NCBI GenBank assembly: GCA_964455095.1
Contig: CAYVUV010000296.1
Span: 1-29,127 of the forward strand
Source of the DNA: CAYVUV01 sp964455095
Lineage (GTDB): Bacteria > Desulfobacterota > Binatia > HRBIN30 > CADEER01
Length of the DNA stretch: 29,127 nt
Reading direction: 5' to 3'
Of this stretch, positions 1 to 7,689 are shown piece by piece. Under the pieces are notes generated by a model. That model worked only from the letters and a program-made list of their open reading frames with translations, made no database searches and was not told where the DNA came from. The first letter of the stretch is position 1. Each line of letters opens with the position of its first letter. Made by a program: the position numbers and the translations under genes.

Positions 1-212
1 CCGAACACGCCGCGGCCGGCGCCGTCCTGGCCGGGACTCCGCCACGCCACCACGAAGGCCCCGTCTGCTCCCGCCGCCACCGAAGGACCGACCTGGTAGG
101 TCGCCGTGTAGCTGTTGACCTGAAACTCCGCGCCCACCGGCACGACCTGCGCGGCGGCACCAAACGGCAACAGCAGCAGGACCACTGCGTTCACAGTGCC
201 GAGTCTCATCAT
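1..212 (-). CDS. Secreted repeat protein, N-terminal fragment (cut by left edge)
   Basis: Only the first ~70 codons are in the window; the gene runs off the left edge. The protein begins with a clear signal peptide (MRLGTVNAVVLLLLPFGAAAQ), so it is exported. The mature part has a stretch of the type FQVNSYT...GPSVAAGADGAFVVAWRSPGQDG..RGVFG, a repeat seen in long secreted bacterial proteins where 'PSVA..DG.FVV.W.S.GQDG' units recur in tandem and are thought to form beta-propeller-like surfaces. Two ATG codons are adjacent (210-212 and 207-209). The GGAGAGGAG ribosome site just upstream gives better spacing to the second. Function is not identifiable from one repeat. Confidence 0.75.
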   Translation of the reverse strand, partial: MMRLGTVNAVVLLLLPFGAAAQVVPVGAEFQVNSYTATYQVGPSVAAGADGAFVVAWRSPGQDGAGRGVF

Positions 213-503
213 CTTCTCCTCTCCGTAGAAGGGACCGAGTGACCACTCAGCGGGAGGTGTGCGCGGGCCGGGTGTGCCGGATCAGCAAAAGGTTCTGCGT
301 GTTCCGGTACGTCACTGTTTGATGTCTAGCGCAGCCTTTGGCAATCGCACAAGGAGAAACGTGCCTGCTGACACAATCAGTCAGATAGGGCGCCGCTGCG
401 TGACTTCGCTGGCATCGACTCGCCGGGCGCGCGCGAGACGGTCACAGACGACCCGCTTCGGCACTGTGCCGTAGGGCGCGAAGAGTCGGTGCCCTCACCT
501 CAA

Positions 504-532
504 TCCTCTCCCGCGGGTGATGCGGGAGAGGA
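504..532. repeat. Intergenic inverted repeat (CCTCTCCCGC...GCGGGAGAGG)
   Basis: Two perfect 11-bp arms (504-514 and 522-532) flank a 7-base loop. The surrounding text, with CCCTCACC before the left arm and a purine-rich flank after the right arm, matches a small intergenic palindrome common in GC-rich proteobacterial and metagenomic genomes. It behaves like a REP-type element. Only one copy is in this window, so its repetitive nature is inferred from general knowledge. Confidence 0.6.
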
Positions 533-571
533 GGCACGAGTCGCTCGCGTCGTCATCGTTGCGAGCGGGGC

Positions 572-603
572 GGGGTTGGGAGGCGACGGCGCCTCCCAAC
601 CCC
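572..603 (-). terminator. Strong hairpin terminator after the 1009-aa gene
   Basis: Perfect 14-bp arms (572-585, 590-603) with a 4-base loop begin 8 bp after the stop codon of the minus-strand gene ending at 611. There is no U-tract, so it would act as a stem-only terminator or 3'-end stabiliser. Confidence 0.7.
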
Positions 604-610
604 GGCTGGT

Positions 611-3600
611 TTACGGATTCAGCGGATCGCAGATCGTGGCGACGCAGGTGCCGCCGCCGCAGTCTGCGTTGAACGCGCAGGGCGTACCCTGCAGCGGCAA
701 CGGGCTGCTGCCGTCGCACAGGCCGCCGCCTGGGATTTCCAGCGGTTCGGCCGCATCGCAGGTGCCGTTGCAGAAGTTCGCCACCTGCCCGCCCGGCTGC
801 AGGAAGTTGACCAGCTGGCGGATGGCCGCCGGGATGACGCGCGGGCCGTTGTGCGGATCACAGACGCTGGTGGGGATGATGTTCGACAGCGGCGGGATGT
901 GCGGCTGGTGCAGCGGGTTGAAGAGGTCGAACGCCCCCGTGCTGTACATCACGTACGCCGAGGGCGCCGGTCCCACGACGACGTCGGGAATGCCCTGCAG
1001 CCCTTGCTGCAGCGATCCCTCCAGGTTGGGCAGCCCCATGGTGCGGGCGGCCGCCTCGGTGCACTGGTTCGACACCTGCTTGTCGAGCCACGACGGCTGA
1101 TACAGCAGCTTCTTCGCGCTGCCGCTGCCGAGCAGCGGGTTGCTCGTGATGTGGCGCGCGAAGCCGGCCGGCTCGGCGCTGACCCAGAGCTCGTGCACCA
1201 GTCCGATGAGCAAGGCGAACTGCATCGGATCGGTCACCCCGATCGACTGGATGGCAATGTCGAAGGTGCTGAACTGCGTCGAGCGCTGCAATAGACACGA
1301 GAAGTTGATCGCCGGGACGTCGAGCGCCAGGCGATCGGCATCGGGGGTCAAGGCGGCAAAGAGCGTCCCGTGAATGCCGCCGAGGCTGATGCCGTAGTAG
1401 TACATCTCCTCGCTGGCGCCGGGGAACACGCCGACGCCGGGCGACTTCTCGAACGCCACGTGGCGGTTGAAGAGCCCGCGCTTCATCATGCTGCCGAGTA
1501 CGAGCTGGTTCAGCATGCCCTGGCGCAAGCGGTCGGGGAACGCCGGGAAGTTGTTGAGCGAGCTGTTGCCGAGCCCGACGATGTGGACGGCGATCCACAG
1601 CAAATCGCTCGTCGGATCGTCGCGGCGGTCGGACAGCCCGATCCACTCCGACGCGCCGGCGATATACGTCCAGTCGGCGAACTTCGCCTTCTGGTTGGGG
1701 ATGCTGTTCACCATGCTCTGGCCGTTGCCGAAGATGCCGTGGCCGAGAACGATGGGGTGCGAGACGATGCCGCCGTCGAAGACGCTGCAGGGGATGCTGA
1801 TGTCGAACGGCGCGTCCATGAAACCGTTCGGCACCGGCGTGTCGTTGCCGTCGACATTGAGGAACTGCGGGCCGGTCTGCACCGGCAGCCCGGTGAGGAA
1901 CAGCGGGCTCTGGAACGTTCCGCTGACGCGCTTCCACTCGACGTCGGTGGCGCTCGCGCAGGTGCTGATCGGGATCGTCGCGTTCACGGTGAACGTGACC
2001 TGACCGATGTTCGCCTCGACGGTGTCGAGCCAGGCGAAGGCCTGATCGCGCATCGACAGCAGCTGGCTGGTGAGCTGGCTGTCGCTCTGCACGGTGAAAT
2101 CGTACGCGAGCACGAGATCGCCGCGCGCCACGCCGTTGCTCACCAGCGGGGTGAAGACGTCGCTCTCCATCTGCGCGCGCCGCGCCTCGATGGCCGGGAT
2201 GTCGGTAATGGTGCCATCGCGCAACGCGGCAAACGCCCCTTCGGGCAGGACGTCGGCGCCGCTCGGCGTCTTCAGATTGCGCATGGCGACGATGTAGCGC
2301 TTGCCGGGGACGAGACTCTCGCCCGGGCGCAGGAACAACGCCTGGCGGCCGGGGATGTTGCCGCCCGTGGCGCGCCCGTCGCGCTCGAGGAAATGCAGGA
2401 TGCGCTCGCCGGTATCGGCGCGCATGAGCACGGACGGGCTGTCGAGATCGAGCGAGCGCGAGTCGTACGTCCGCGTGTCGACCCATGGCGGGCCGGCCGG
2501 CTGACCGCAGCAGGCCGGAGCGAGCAGGCGCGCCGCATCGGACAGCTCCAGGTCAACGCCCTGCGGGAAGTGCATCAGCGGTTGCACCATGGGGCTGAAG
2601 CCGTCGAGCTGATTGAACGGCGCCGCCAACCAGGCCGGGCCGTTGACGCTCGGCATGCCGCTGTCCGGGAGATTGACGCGCAGTCCGGTGGCCTTGCTGC
2701 CGTCGGCGACCAGGAAGTGCGACGAGGGCCACGGCAGAAAGCACTCGGCGCTGTTGAGGATCTCGCACTGCGCGTCGAGCGCCGGCGCCGGCGGGCAGGT
2801 GCCGATGACGTCGTTGTCGATCGCGTCGCAGTCGATGTCAAGCCCGTCGGCGGCCTTGATGGCCTCGCAGGCGTGGCATTCGGCGAGGTCCTCCAGACAC
2901 GCGGTGACGCTGCCCTGGACCCCACCGTCGGCGCACGCCCCCGGGGCCATGAGCTCGAGATCGAGGCTGTCAGCCGCGCACGCGGTCACGGCATCGGCCA
3001 GCTTGCCGGCCTTCGTCGCGATCTTGCTCTTGGGGTCTGGCAGCGCCGATCCCACGCCCCGCACGGGCGCGGCGGACAGGCAGGCGCTGAGCACGGCCGC
3101 GGTGGTCGTGGCGCCGTCCTTCATCGCGTCCTTCTTGCACTTGCGGAATTCCTTCACCCAGGCGCCGAAGAGTTGCCCGGAGCGCTGCGCCAGCTTGTCC
3201 TGGCACTTGTTGGCCGGCCCCGTCTGCAGCAGGACGCCCGCGTCCAGGTCGGCGCCTAAGATGTCGTGCGCCAGCGCGATGGGCTCGGCATCGTGCGCGG
3301 CATTCACCGTGGTGGCGCTGGTGACGAGGTCGGTGCCCTCCTGCCCTTCGCAGGCTCCGTCCACCGCGAACAACGCGCTGACCTTGTCCTTCTTGCCCTG
3401 GATCTTGCCATCCGGGTCGGCCGTCAGACAGGTTTCGACCAACCCGACCAGGCTGCCCTTGCCCTCGTCCTTGATGCACGCGCGGATCTTCTTGGTCTGC
3501 GCCTCCGACACCTTGCGGCCGAAGTTGTTGACCTTGTCGACGCACTTCGAATCGCCGATCTGTGCCGCGCCGGGTGCAGCGGTAGCGATGGTCGCCACCA

Positions 3601-3640
3601 GCGCGCACACGGCGAGCCGCAGCTTGCCGAAATCTCGCAT
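611..3640 (-). CDS. Large secreted Cys-rich protein with lipase/hydrolase-like core
   Basis: 1009 aa. Residues 1-26 are a signal peptide ending at AAPGAAQ. Residues ~30-290 hold two degenerate four-Cys repeats (KC.DK...; C.KD..K.G; CL.A.P; a final AC) and a further Cys cluster. From ~297 the text ECFLPWPSSHFLVAD...GLRVNLP begins a fold common in large secreted bacterial hydrolases. HGIFGNGQ lies downstream, and YYGISLGG gives a G-x-S-x-G nucleophile elbow with Ser752, so an alpha/beta-hydrolase (esterase or lipase) is likely, with unknown substrate. The tail (~953-1009) is another Cys-rich segment (CNGTCD...CAFNADCGGGTC). The ATG follows a G-rich ribosome site. A sigma-70-like promoter and a dyad lie upstream. 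Identification of the catalytic Asp and His was not attempted. Confidence 0.85.
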   Translation of the reverse strand: MRDFGKLRLAVCALVATIATAAPGAAQIGDSKCVDKVNNFGRKVSEAQTKKIRACIKDEGKGSLVGLVETCLTADPDGKIQGKKDKVSALFAVDGACEGQEGTDLVTSATTVNAAHDAEPIALAHDILGADLDAGVLLQTGPANKCQDKLAQRSGQLFGAWVKEFRKCKKDAMKDGATTTAAVLSACLSAAPVRGVGSALPDPKSKIATKAGKLADAVTACAADSLDLELMAPGACADGGVQGSVTACLEDLAECHACEAIKAADGLDIDCDAIDNDVIGTCPPAPALDAQCEILNSAECFLPWPSSHFLVADGSKATGLRVNLPDSGMPSVNGPAWLAAPFNQLDGFSPMVQPLMHFPQGVDLELSDAARLLAPACCGQPAGPPWVDTRTYDSRSLDLDSPSVLMRADTGERILHFLERDGRATGGNIPGRQALFLRPGESLVPGKRYIVAMRNLKTPSGADVLPEGAFAALRDGTITDIPAIEARRAQMESDVFTPLVSNGVARGDLVLAYDFTVQSDSQLTSQLLSMRDQAFAWLDTVEANIGQVTFTVNATIPISTCASATDVEWKRVSGTFQSPLFLTGLPVQTGPQFLNVDGNDTPVPNGFMDAPFDISIPCSVFDGGIVSHPIVLGHGIFGNGQSMVNSIPNQKAKFADWTYIAGASEWIGLSDRRDDPTSDLLWIAVHIVGLGNSSLNNFPAFPDRLRQGMLNQLVLGSMMKRGLFNRHVAFEKSPGVGVFPGASEEMYYYGISLGGIHGTLFAALTPDADRLALDVPAINFSCLLQRSTQFSTFDIAIQSIGVTDPMQFALLIGLVHELWVSAEPAGFARHITSNPLLGSGSAKKLLYQPSWLDKQVSNQCTEAAARTMGLPNLEGSLQQGLQGIPDVVVGPAPSAYVMYSTGAFDLFNPLHQPHIPPLSNIIPTSVCDPHNGPRVIPAAIRQLVNFLQPGGQVANFCNGTCDAAEPLEIPGGGLCDGSSPLPLQGTPCAFNADCGGGTCVATICDPLNP

Positions 3641-3659
3641 GAATCCCCCCCTTGTTGAA

Positions 3660-3678
3660 CGCGCTCAGAATGAGCGCG
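3660..3678. promoter_or_regulatory. Candidate operator dyad upstream of the 1009-aa gene
   Basis: Perfect 8-bp arms (3660-3667, 3671-3678) around GAA, about 20 bp before the start codon and just downstream of the predicted -10. It would be an operator at the transcription start or a small 5'-UTR hairpin. Function is inferred from position only. Confidence 0.35.
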
Positions 3679-3686
3679 CTCGGCCG

Positions 3687-3715
3687 ATCAGACGCCCGTC
3701 TCGCAAATAAGTCAA
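3687..3715 (-). promoter_or_regulatory. Candidate sigma-70 promoter for the 1009-aa gene
   Basis: On the minus strand TTGACT (3715-3710, five of six consensus bases) is followed after 17 bp by TCTGAT (3692-3687, four of six). It predicts a start near 3680 and a ~40-nt leader that contains the dyad at 3660-3678. Confidence 0.4.
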
Positions 3716-3796
3716 TCTTTACGAGGCGTGTCCGGGGCGCACGGCGCCAGCGGTCGGGGGGCGGCGCGCGAAGAGTCGATTCAGGGGCGGATCGAA

Positions 3797-3822
3797 GGCC
3801 GCACCGCCGAAGCGGTGCGGCC
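3797..3822 (-). terminator. UUCG-loop hairpin terminator after the copper-protein gene
   Basis: Perfect 11-bp arms (3797-3807, 3812-3822) lie 9 bp beyond the stop at 3832. In the minus-strand transcript the loop is C(UUCG)G, an exceptionally stable tetraloop. The U-tract is weak (UUCGAUCC). Confidence 0.75.
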
Positions 3823-3831
3823 ATTCGTCGC

Positions 3832-5211
3832 TCAGTCGCCGGACCGGACGGTGGTGGTCGAGACCCCGTCCTTGGCCACGCAGGTGATGAACTCGTGCAG
3901 CGTGGTGGTCGGATAGTAGAAGGCGAAGAAGTTGCAGTGCTCGTTGGTATCGGTGAACGGGCCGAACTTGTAGTCGACGTCGTTCGGGTTCTCCCAATAG
4001 CATTCCCACTGCAGGCCCTGTCCGGGCTCGAACAGCAACGGCGGGACGTGCTCCTTGAAGACCGGGTCAGCGTACCCTTCGTGGTGATAGATCTCCTCGC
4101 CGCGCAGGCCGTTGTCCCACCGGAACGTGTTGAAGCGACGACCGCGGAAGTGGTAGTGCCCGGTCTCCGCAATCATCTTGATCTCTTTCGGAAAGACGCA
4201 CTCGGCCGCCTTGGTCGTGTTGGTAAAGGCCGGGACGAAGACATCGCGATCCTGGCCGAAGAGCGACCCGGCATGGTCGGTGATGGTACCGGGGTCGGCA
4301 TCGTTGAGGTTCATCAGCACCTTGCCCTCGCCCTGGGTCTCGAGCGAACCGACGTTGACGAAGTGCGTTTGCACCAGCAGCTGCTCGCCAGCGCGGAAGT
4401 GGTACGCGACCCCCTGCGGCAGCTCCCAATCGGTTTTGCGCAGCTGCGTGGCGACGATCAACGCCCACTTGTCGAAGTCGACCGCCATGTTGCACACCTC
4501 GGTAGTATCGGGCAGGTCCAGCGTGCTGTCGAAAGGGCGGTAGAGGTGGATGTGGTGGCTGCCACCACTGACGTTGATCTGGATGCGGTTGACGTCGAGG
4601 TCAACGTCCGACGGCAGCTTCATGTAGTGGCAGGCCGTTTCCTCCGTTCCCAGCGCAAGGGGAGGCGTGGTGACAGCGATCTGCACGCCGCGCAGCGGCG
4701 GGGGCAGATGCACCTCGCCCACCGCGCCGCCGCCGCCCAGGTTCCGCCCGTCGTCACCCGGGACACGCCCCTCGGCCGGCGCCCCCGCTTCGATCCACGC
4801 CCGCACCACCTCGATCGTGGCATCGTCGAGCGGCGCGGCGTTGTACGGCATCGACTGTCCTTCGCCAGCCGCGAGGCGGTCGGTCAGCTTGGCGAACAGG
4901 AAAGACTGGTCGGGGTCGCCAGACATGACTCGCATCATGCCGCGGCTCGCCGCGAACGGATTGGTCGGCACATGGTCGTGCAACTGATCCCACGAATGGC
5001 CGGCCTCGAGAATCAGACCGCCGGCGGCGCCAACGCTGCTGTGACAGGAGTCGGAAGAACAGCTGTTGTCGAAGATCTGCGTCTGGATGCGCTCGAAGGT
5101 GGACTGTACGGGCTGCGATGACCCGCCATCGTCGCCGCAGCCGGAGAGAAGAAGCACGGCAAAGCCCGCTGCGCACAGCACTCGTGTACGCTTCTCATTG
5201 CTCCCCGACAT
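3832..5211 (-). CDS. Lipoprotein: cytochrome-c-like motif plus PHM-type copper monooxygenase domain
   Basis: 459 aa. The start at 5211 is chosen because AGGAG sits 6 bases upstream; a GTG five codons earlier is in frame but lacks a site. LLSGC gives a lipobox with Cys25. C51-x4-C56-H57 is a haem-c-like motif (unusual CxxxxCH) in a segment resembling planctomycete-type cytochrome domains. The C-terminal two thirds resemble copper type II ascorbate-dependent monooxygenases (PHM/DBM fold): H219/H220 in GGSHHIHLY, H283 in VQTHFVN, H352/H354 in TGHYHFRG, and a closing block NEHCNFFAFYYP. In PHM the closing block reads EMC.., and its Met is the CuB ligand; here His425 stands there. Likely an outer-membrane or periplasmic oxidoreductase; substrate unknown. 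It has its own terminator and is separated by 191 bp from the hydrolase gene. Confidence 0.85.
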   Translation of the reverse strand: MSGSNEKRTRVLCAAGFAVLLLSGCGDDGGSSQPVQSTFERIQTQIFDNSCSSDSCHSSVGAAGGLILEAGHSWDQLHDHVPTNPFAASRGMMRVMSGDPDQSFLFAKLTDRLAAGEGQSMPYNAAPLDDATIEVVRAWIEAGAPAEGRVPGDDGRNLGGGGAVGEVHLPPPLRGVQIAVTTPPLALGTEETACHYMKLPSDVDLDVNRIQINVSGGSHHIHLYRPFDSTLDLPDTTEVCNMAVDFDKWALIVATQLRKTDWELPQGVAYHFRAGEQLLVQTHFVNVGSLETQGEGKVLMNLNDADPGTITDHAGSLFGQDRDVFVPAFTNTTKAAECVFPKEIKMIAETGHYHFRGRRFNTFRWDNGLRGEEIYHHEGYADPVFKEHVPPLLFEPGQGLQWECYWENPNDVDYKFGPFTDTNEHCNFFAFYYPTTTLHEFITCVAKDGVSTTTVRSGD

Positions 5212-5332
5212 TTGTCTCTCCTTCACCCGGCCGCTTGTCTACCAAGGGCATTTAGCTGAGGCAATAATGGAAAGGGGCGATTGCACCCCGGCATGGCTTC
5301 CGCCATCTTGAGTCGCAGCCCTTGGCTCCCGG

Positions 5333-6244
5333 ATGCCGGACATTCTCAAGTTGGCGACTATGTTGATCTTTGCGCGGCATCGAGACAAGCCCCCTCGGCA
5401 CGCGGTCATCGCCGGCGCGATCATCCTCGCGGCCCTGGTCCCCTCCGCGGCGCTGGCCCACATGGAGGCGAGGGTGATCGATGACTGGGGGCCGTTCCTG
5501 ACCGAGACGGTGCCGTGCGTGCGCTTGGTGAGCCGTGCGACACACGCGTGCTTCGATACCGTGTTGGATCTCGAGCTTGGCTGCCAGGCCGCGCTGGCGC
5601 GCGGCGAGACCTGTGACCGGGACCAGGTCGACGCGCAGGCGGAGGCCGCCGCACGCCCGATGCAGAACACGCTGACGAGCGCCTGCCGGGAAGGACAGCT
5701 CACCGAGATCGGATACTTCGGCTTCTTCGACGCGACGGCGGATCTGCGCAACGCCTGCCTCCTCCAAGCCCGCGCGGCGGTTGCGGCAGCCTACGCGCCC
5801 CTGCGCGCGGCCTCCACCTCGCCGGCGGCCGTCGAGTGCATGACGGCGGCCGCGGCGTACGGTCGCAAGATCACGCGCTTCGCAATCGAGCGCGTCAGCC
5901 CGGTCATGGAGCGCATGGCAACGCTGGTCTTCGAGGAAGGCGAGAAACCCGAGATCGTCCGCCAACTCGGTATGGAGCTCGCCGCCGCCCGGGCGCGGTG
6001 GATCGACGGCCTTCTCGCCGCCTGTCCGCAGTTCGCGGACATCTACGGCCGCAGTGCCGAGAGCTTCGTGCGGACGATGAAGCAGTGCGCCGACTGTGTC
6101 TTGAGCAAAACCTATGTGAACAATGCCCTCAGCTGTCCGGTCCAGGTGTGCGGAAACGGCATTCCCGAAGAAGGCGAAGGTTGCGACGACGGCAACCAGA
6201 ACGATCTCGACTCCTGCCACAACAACTGCAAGGCAAACCCCTAG
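5333..6244 (+). CDS. Secreted Cys-rich helical protein with C-terminal Myxococcus-type disulfide repeat
   Basis: 303 aa. A long n-region precedes a hydrophobic stretch (AVIAGAIILAALVPSAALA), predicting cleavage near residue 42. The middle (~50-260) is mostly helical with well-spaced Cys residues (VPC, HAC, LGC, ETC, SAC, NAC, ECM, AAC, then CADC), suggesting a disulfide-stabilised helical domain of unknown role. The last ~30 residues, VCGNGIPEEGEGCDDGN...DSCHNNC, are a classical Myxococcus cysteine-rich repeat (DUF4215-like). The start is uncertain: neither the ATG at 5333 nor the in-frame ATG at 5360 has a good ribosome site. It is divergent from the copper lipoprotein gene, and its stop lies only 5 bp from the stop of the convergent propeller gene. 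Confidence 0.8.
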   Translation: MPDILKLATMLIFARHRDKPPRHAVIAGAIILAALVPSAALAHMEARVIDDWGPFLTETVPCVRLVSRATHACFDTVLDLELGCQAALARGETCDRDQVDAQAEAAARPMQNTLTSACREGQLTEIGYFGFFDATADLRNACLLQARAAVAAAYAPLRAASTSPAAVECMTAAAAYGRKITRFAIERVSPVMERMATLVFEEGEKPEIVRQLGMELAAARARWIDGLLAACPQFADIYGRSAESFVRTMKQCADCVLSKTYVNNALSCPVQVCGNGIPEEGEGCDDGNQNDLDSCHNNCKANP

Positions 6245-6249
6245 CCGCG

Positions 6250-7587
6250 TCAGGCCGGGTCGTCTTCGAGACAGCCCGACAGCGCATTCGTCACGGCTTC
6301 GACCAGCTCGTCGACCGAAACCAGGCCGTCCTCGTCGGCGTCGGCCAATGTACACTCCGCCACCGGCAGGTGCCCGAGCGCAACATCGACGCTGCGCACC
6401 AACTCGCTGACCGCGACGCTCTCGTTGTGATCGCAATCGCCCGTACAGCCTCTCCTGCCCGGCAATTGGTTCGTCAGGACGGAAAGATCTGACGACAGCG
6501 CGTTGGCGCTCGCCAGATCGATCACCCCATCGGCATTCAGATCCGCGGCGACGGCGACGACTGGCATCGCGTCGGTGGCCAGTTCCTGTGGCGAGTCGAA
6601 CGTCCCGTCGCCGCGCCCGCGCAGCACGGAGAGCGTGTCGTCAAAGCTGTTGGCGGCGACGAGGTCGAGCGCGCGGTCTCCATCCAGATCGGCCGCGACG
6701 ACGGCGCACGGAAAGGCGCCGGCCGGTGCAGTCGTGCCGGACTCGAAGGTACCGTCGCCGCGCCCGTGCAGGACCGCGACGCTGTCCTCCCCCTCCACCG
6801 CGAAGGCGATGTCCGGCACTTCGTCGCCGTCGAAATCCCCCACGGCCACTTGGCTCGGCAGCGCGCCAACCGGGATGCGGGTGGGGGAAAAGAACGTGCC
6901 GTCGCCCCGGCCCCTGAGAGCGACGATCGCGTCGTCGTCGCGGTTCACGTTGGCAACCAGGTCAGCGCGGCGGTCGGCGTCGATATCGGCCGCCACCAGC
7001 CCGGCCGGCCCGCCCTCGACCTCAATCGACACGCCCGCGTTGAACGAGCCGTCGTCGGAACCGAGCAAGACGAGGATCGTGTCGTCGAACAAGTCGGCCA
7101 CGGCGATGTCCGCGCGGCCGTCGCGATTGAAGTCGGCGACCGCGACGGCGCTCGGCGAATGGCCGGCGGGAACATCGACCGGATCTGCAAAGGTCCCGTC
7201 GCCCTGCCCGCGCAGGACGCTCACCGTACCTCCAATGGCGTTGGCGACGACGAGGTCGGGACGGCCGTCGCGGTTGACGTCCGCGGCCTGCACCGCAACC
7301 GGCGCCTGGCCCGTGCCGAAAGGCCCGAGCGCCGTAAACGTCCCGCCGGGGGCACCGAGGAGGACTCGCACGCCGTCCGTATCGGCGTGCAGGATGGCCA
7401 GGTCGCGGCGGCGGTCGCGATTGAAATCGGCGCTGGCCATAGCGGAGGGATGCGCGGCCACGGGGCGGTCGACACGGGGGGCAAAAGGCAGCAGGCCCAC
7501 CGCGACCGCACCGGCTCCAGCCAGGGACATCGGCAGTCCCCAGAGGGCGACACTGCACAGCCGCCGTTTACCTGTCTTGGTCAGCAC
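6250..7587 (-). CDS. Secreted seven-bladed FG-GAP/VCBS propeller with dockerin-like C-terminus
   Basis: 445 aa from a GTG at 7587 (LTKTGKRR n-region, then a hydrophobic core ending near PFAPRVDRPVAA). The frame stays open further upstream, but only as antisense of the aminotransferase gene, so the GTG or an internal ATG is preferred. Seven calcium-binding blade motifs are visible: ADFNRDRRRD, ADVNRDGRPD, ADFNRDGRAD, ADIDADRRAD, GDFDGDEVPD, ADLDGDRALD and ADLNADGVID, each followed by a V.VL.G.GDGTF strand pair. This is the count for one closed propeller. The tail CTGDCDHNESVAVSELV...CTLADADEDGLVSVDELVEAV..ALSGC is a pair of EF-hand-like loops clamped by Cys. Probably a surface-exposed binding protein; ligand unknown. 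Confidence 0.88.
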   Translation of the reverse strand: MLTKTGKRRLCSVALWGLPMSLAGAGAVAVGLLPFAPRVDRPVAAHPSAMASADFNRDRRRDLAILHADTDGVRVLLGAPGGTFTALGPFGTGQAPVAVQAADVNRDGRPDLVVANAIGGTVSVLRGQGDGTFADPVDVPAGHSPSAVAVADFNRDGRADIAVADLFDDTILVLLGSDDGSFNAGVSIEVEGGPAGLVAADIDADRRADLVANVNRDDDAIVALRGRGDGTFFSPTRIPVGALPSQVAVGDFDGDEVPDIAFAVEGEDSVAVLHGRGDGTFESGTTAPAGAFPCAVVAADLDGDRALDLVAANSFDDTLSVLRGRGDGTFDSPQELATDAMPVVAVAADLNADGVIDLASANALSSDLSVLTNQLPGRRGCTGDCDHNESVAVSELVRSVDVALGHLPVAECTLADADEDGLVSVDELVEAVTNALSGCLEDDPA

Positions 7588-7689
7588 GATCTCTCGGGAA
7601 ACTCGGGCGTGCGCTTCAACAATCGGGAAAAGCGCAGCGCTCCCCTCCTCTACCACCCCGGCGCAAAAACGGGTAGTGAACCCAGGATC

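Larger units (their letters stand above)
213..610. other. Intergenic stretch, about 400 bp, with hairpin elements
   Basis: No convincing gene lies here. The short open frames lack ribosome sites and recognisable protein character. The stretch holds the upstream region of the left-edge gene, a dispersed-type inverted repeat at 504-532 and a strong hairpin at 572-603 that probably ends the gene to its right. No clear sigma-70 promoter was found for the left-edge gene. Confidence 0.6.

Noticed and set aside
1370..3259. Long plus-strand frame opposite the 1009-aa gene
   Set aside because: Composition is Arg/Ala/Val rich with no motif; the minus-strand protein has a signal peptide, repeats and a GxSxG motif.
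476..3778. A 13-base match (GCGCGAAGAGTCG) at 476-488 and 3766-3778, both downstream of minus-strand genes
   Set aside because: Matches of this length are expected by chance in a GC-rich 29-kb window; no other structure is shared.
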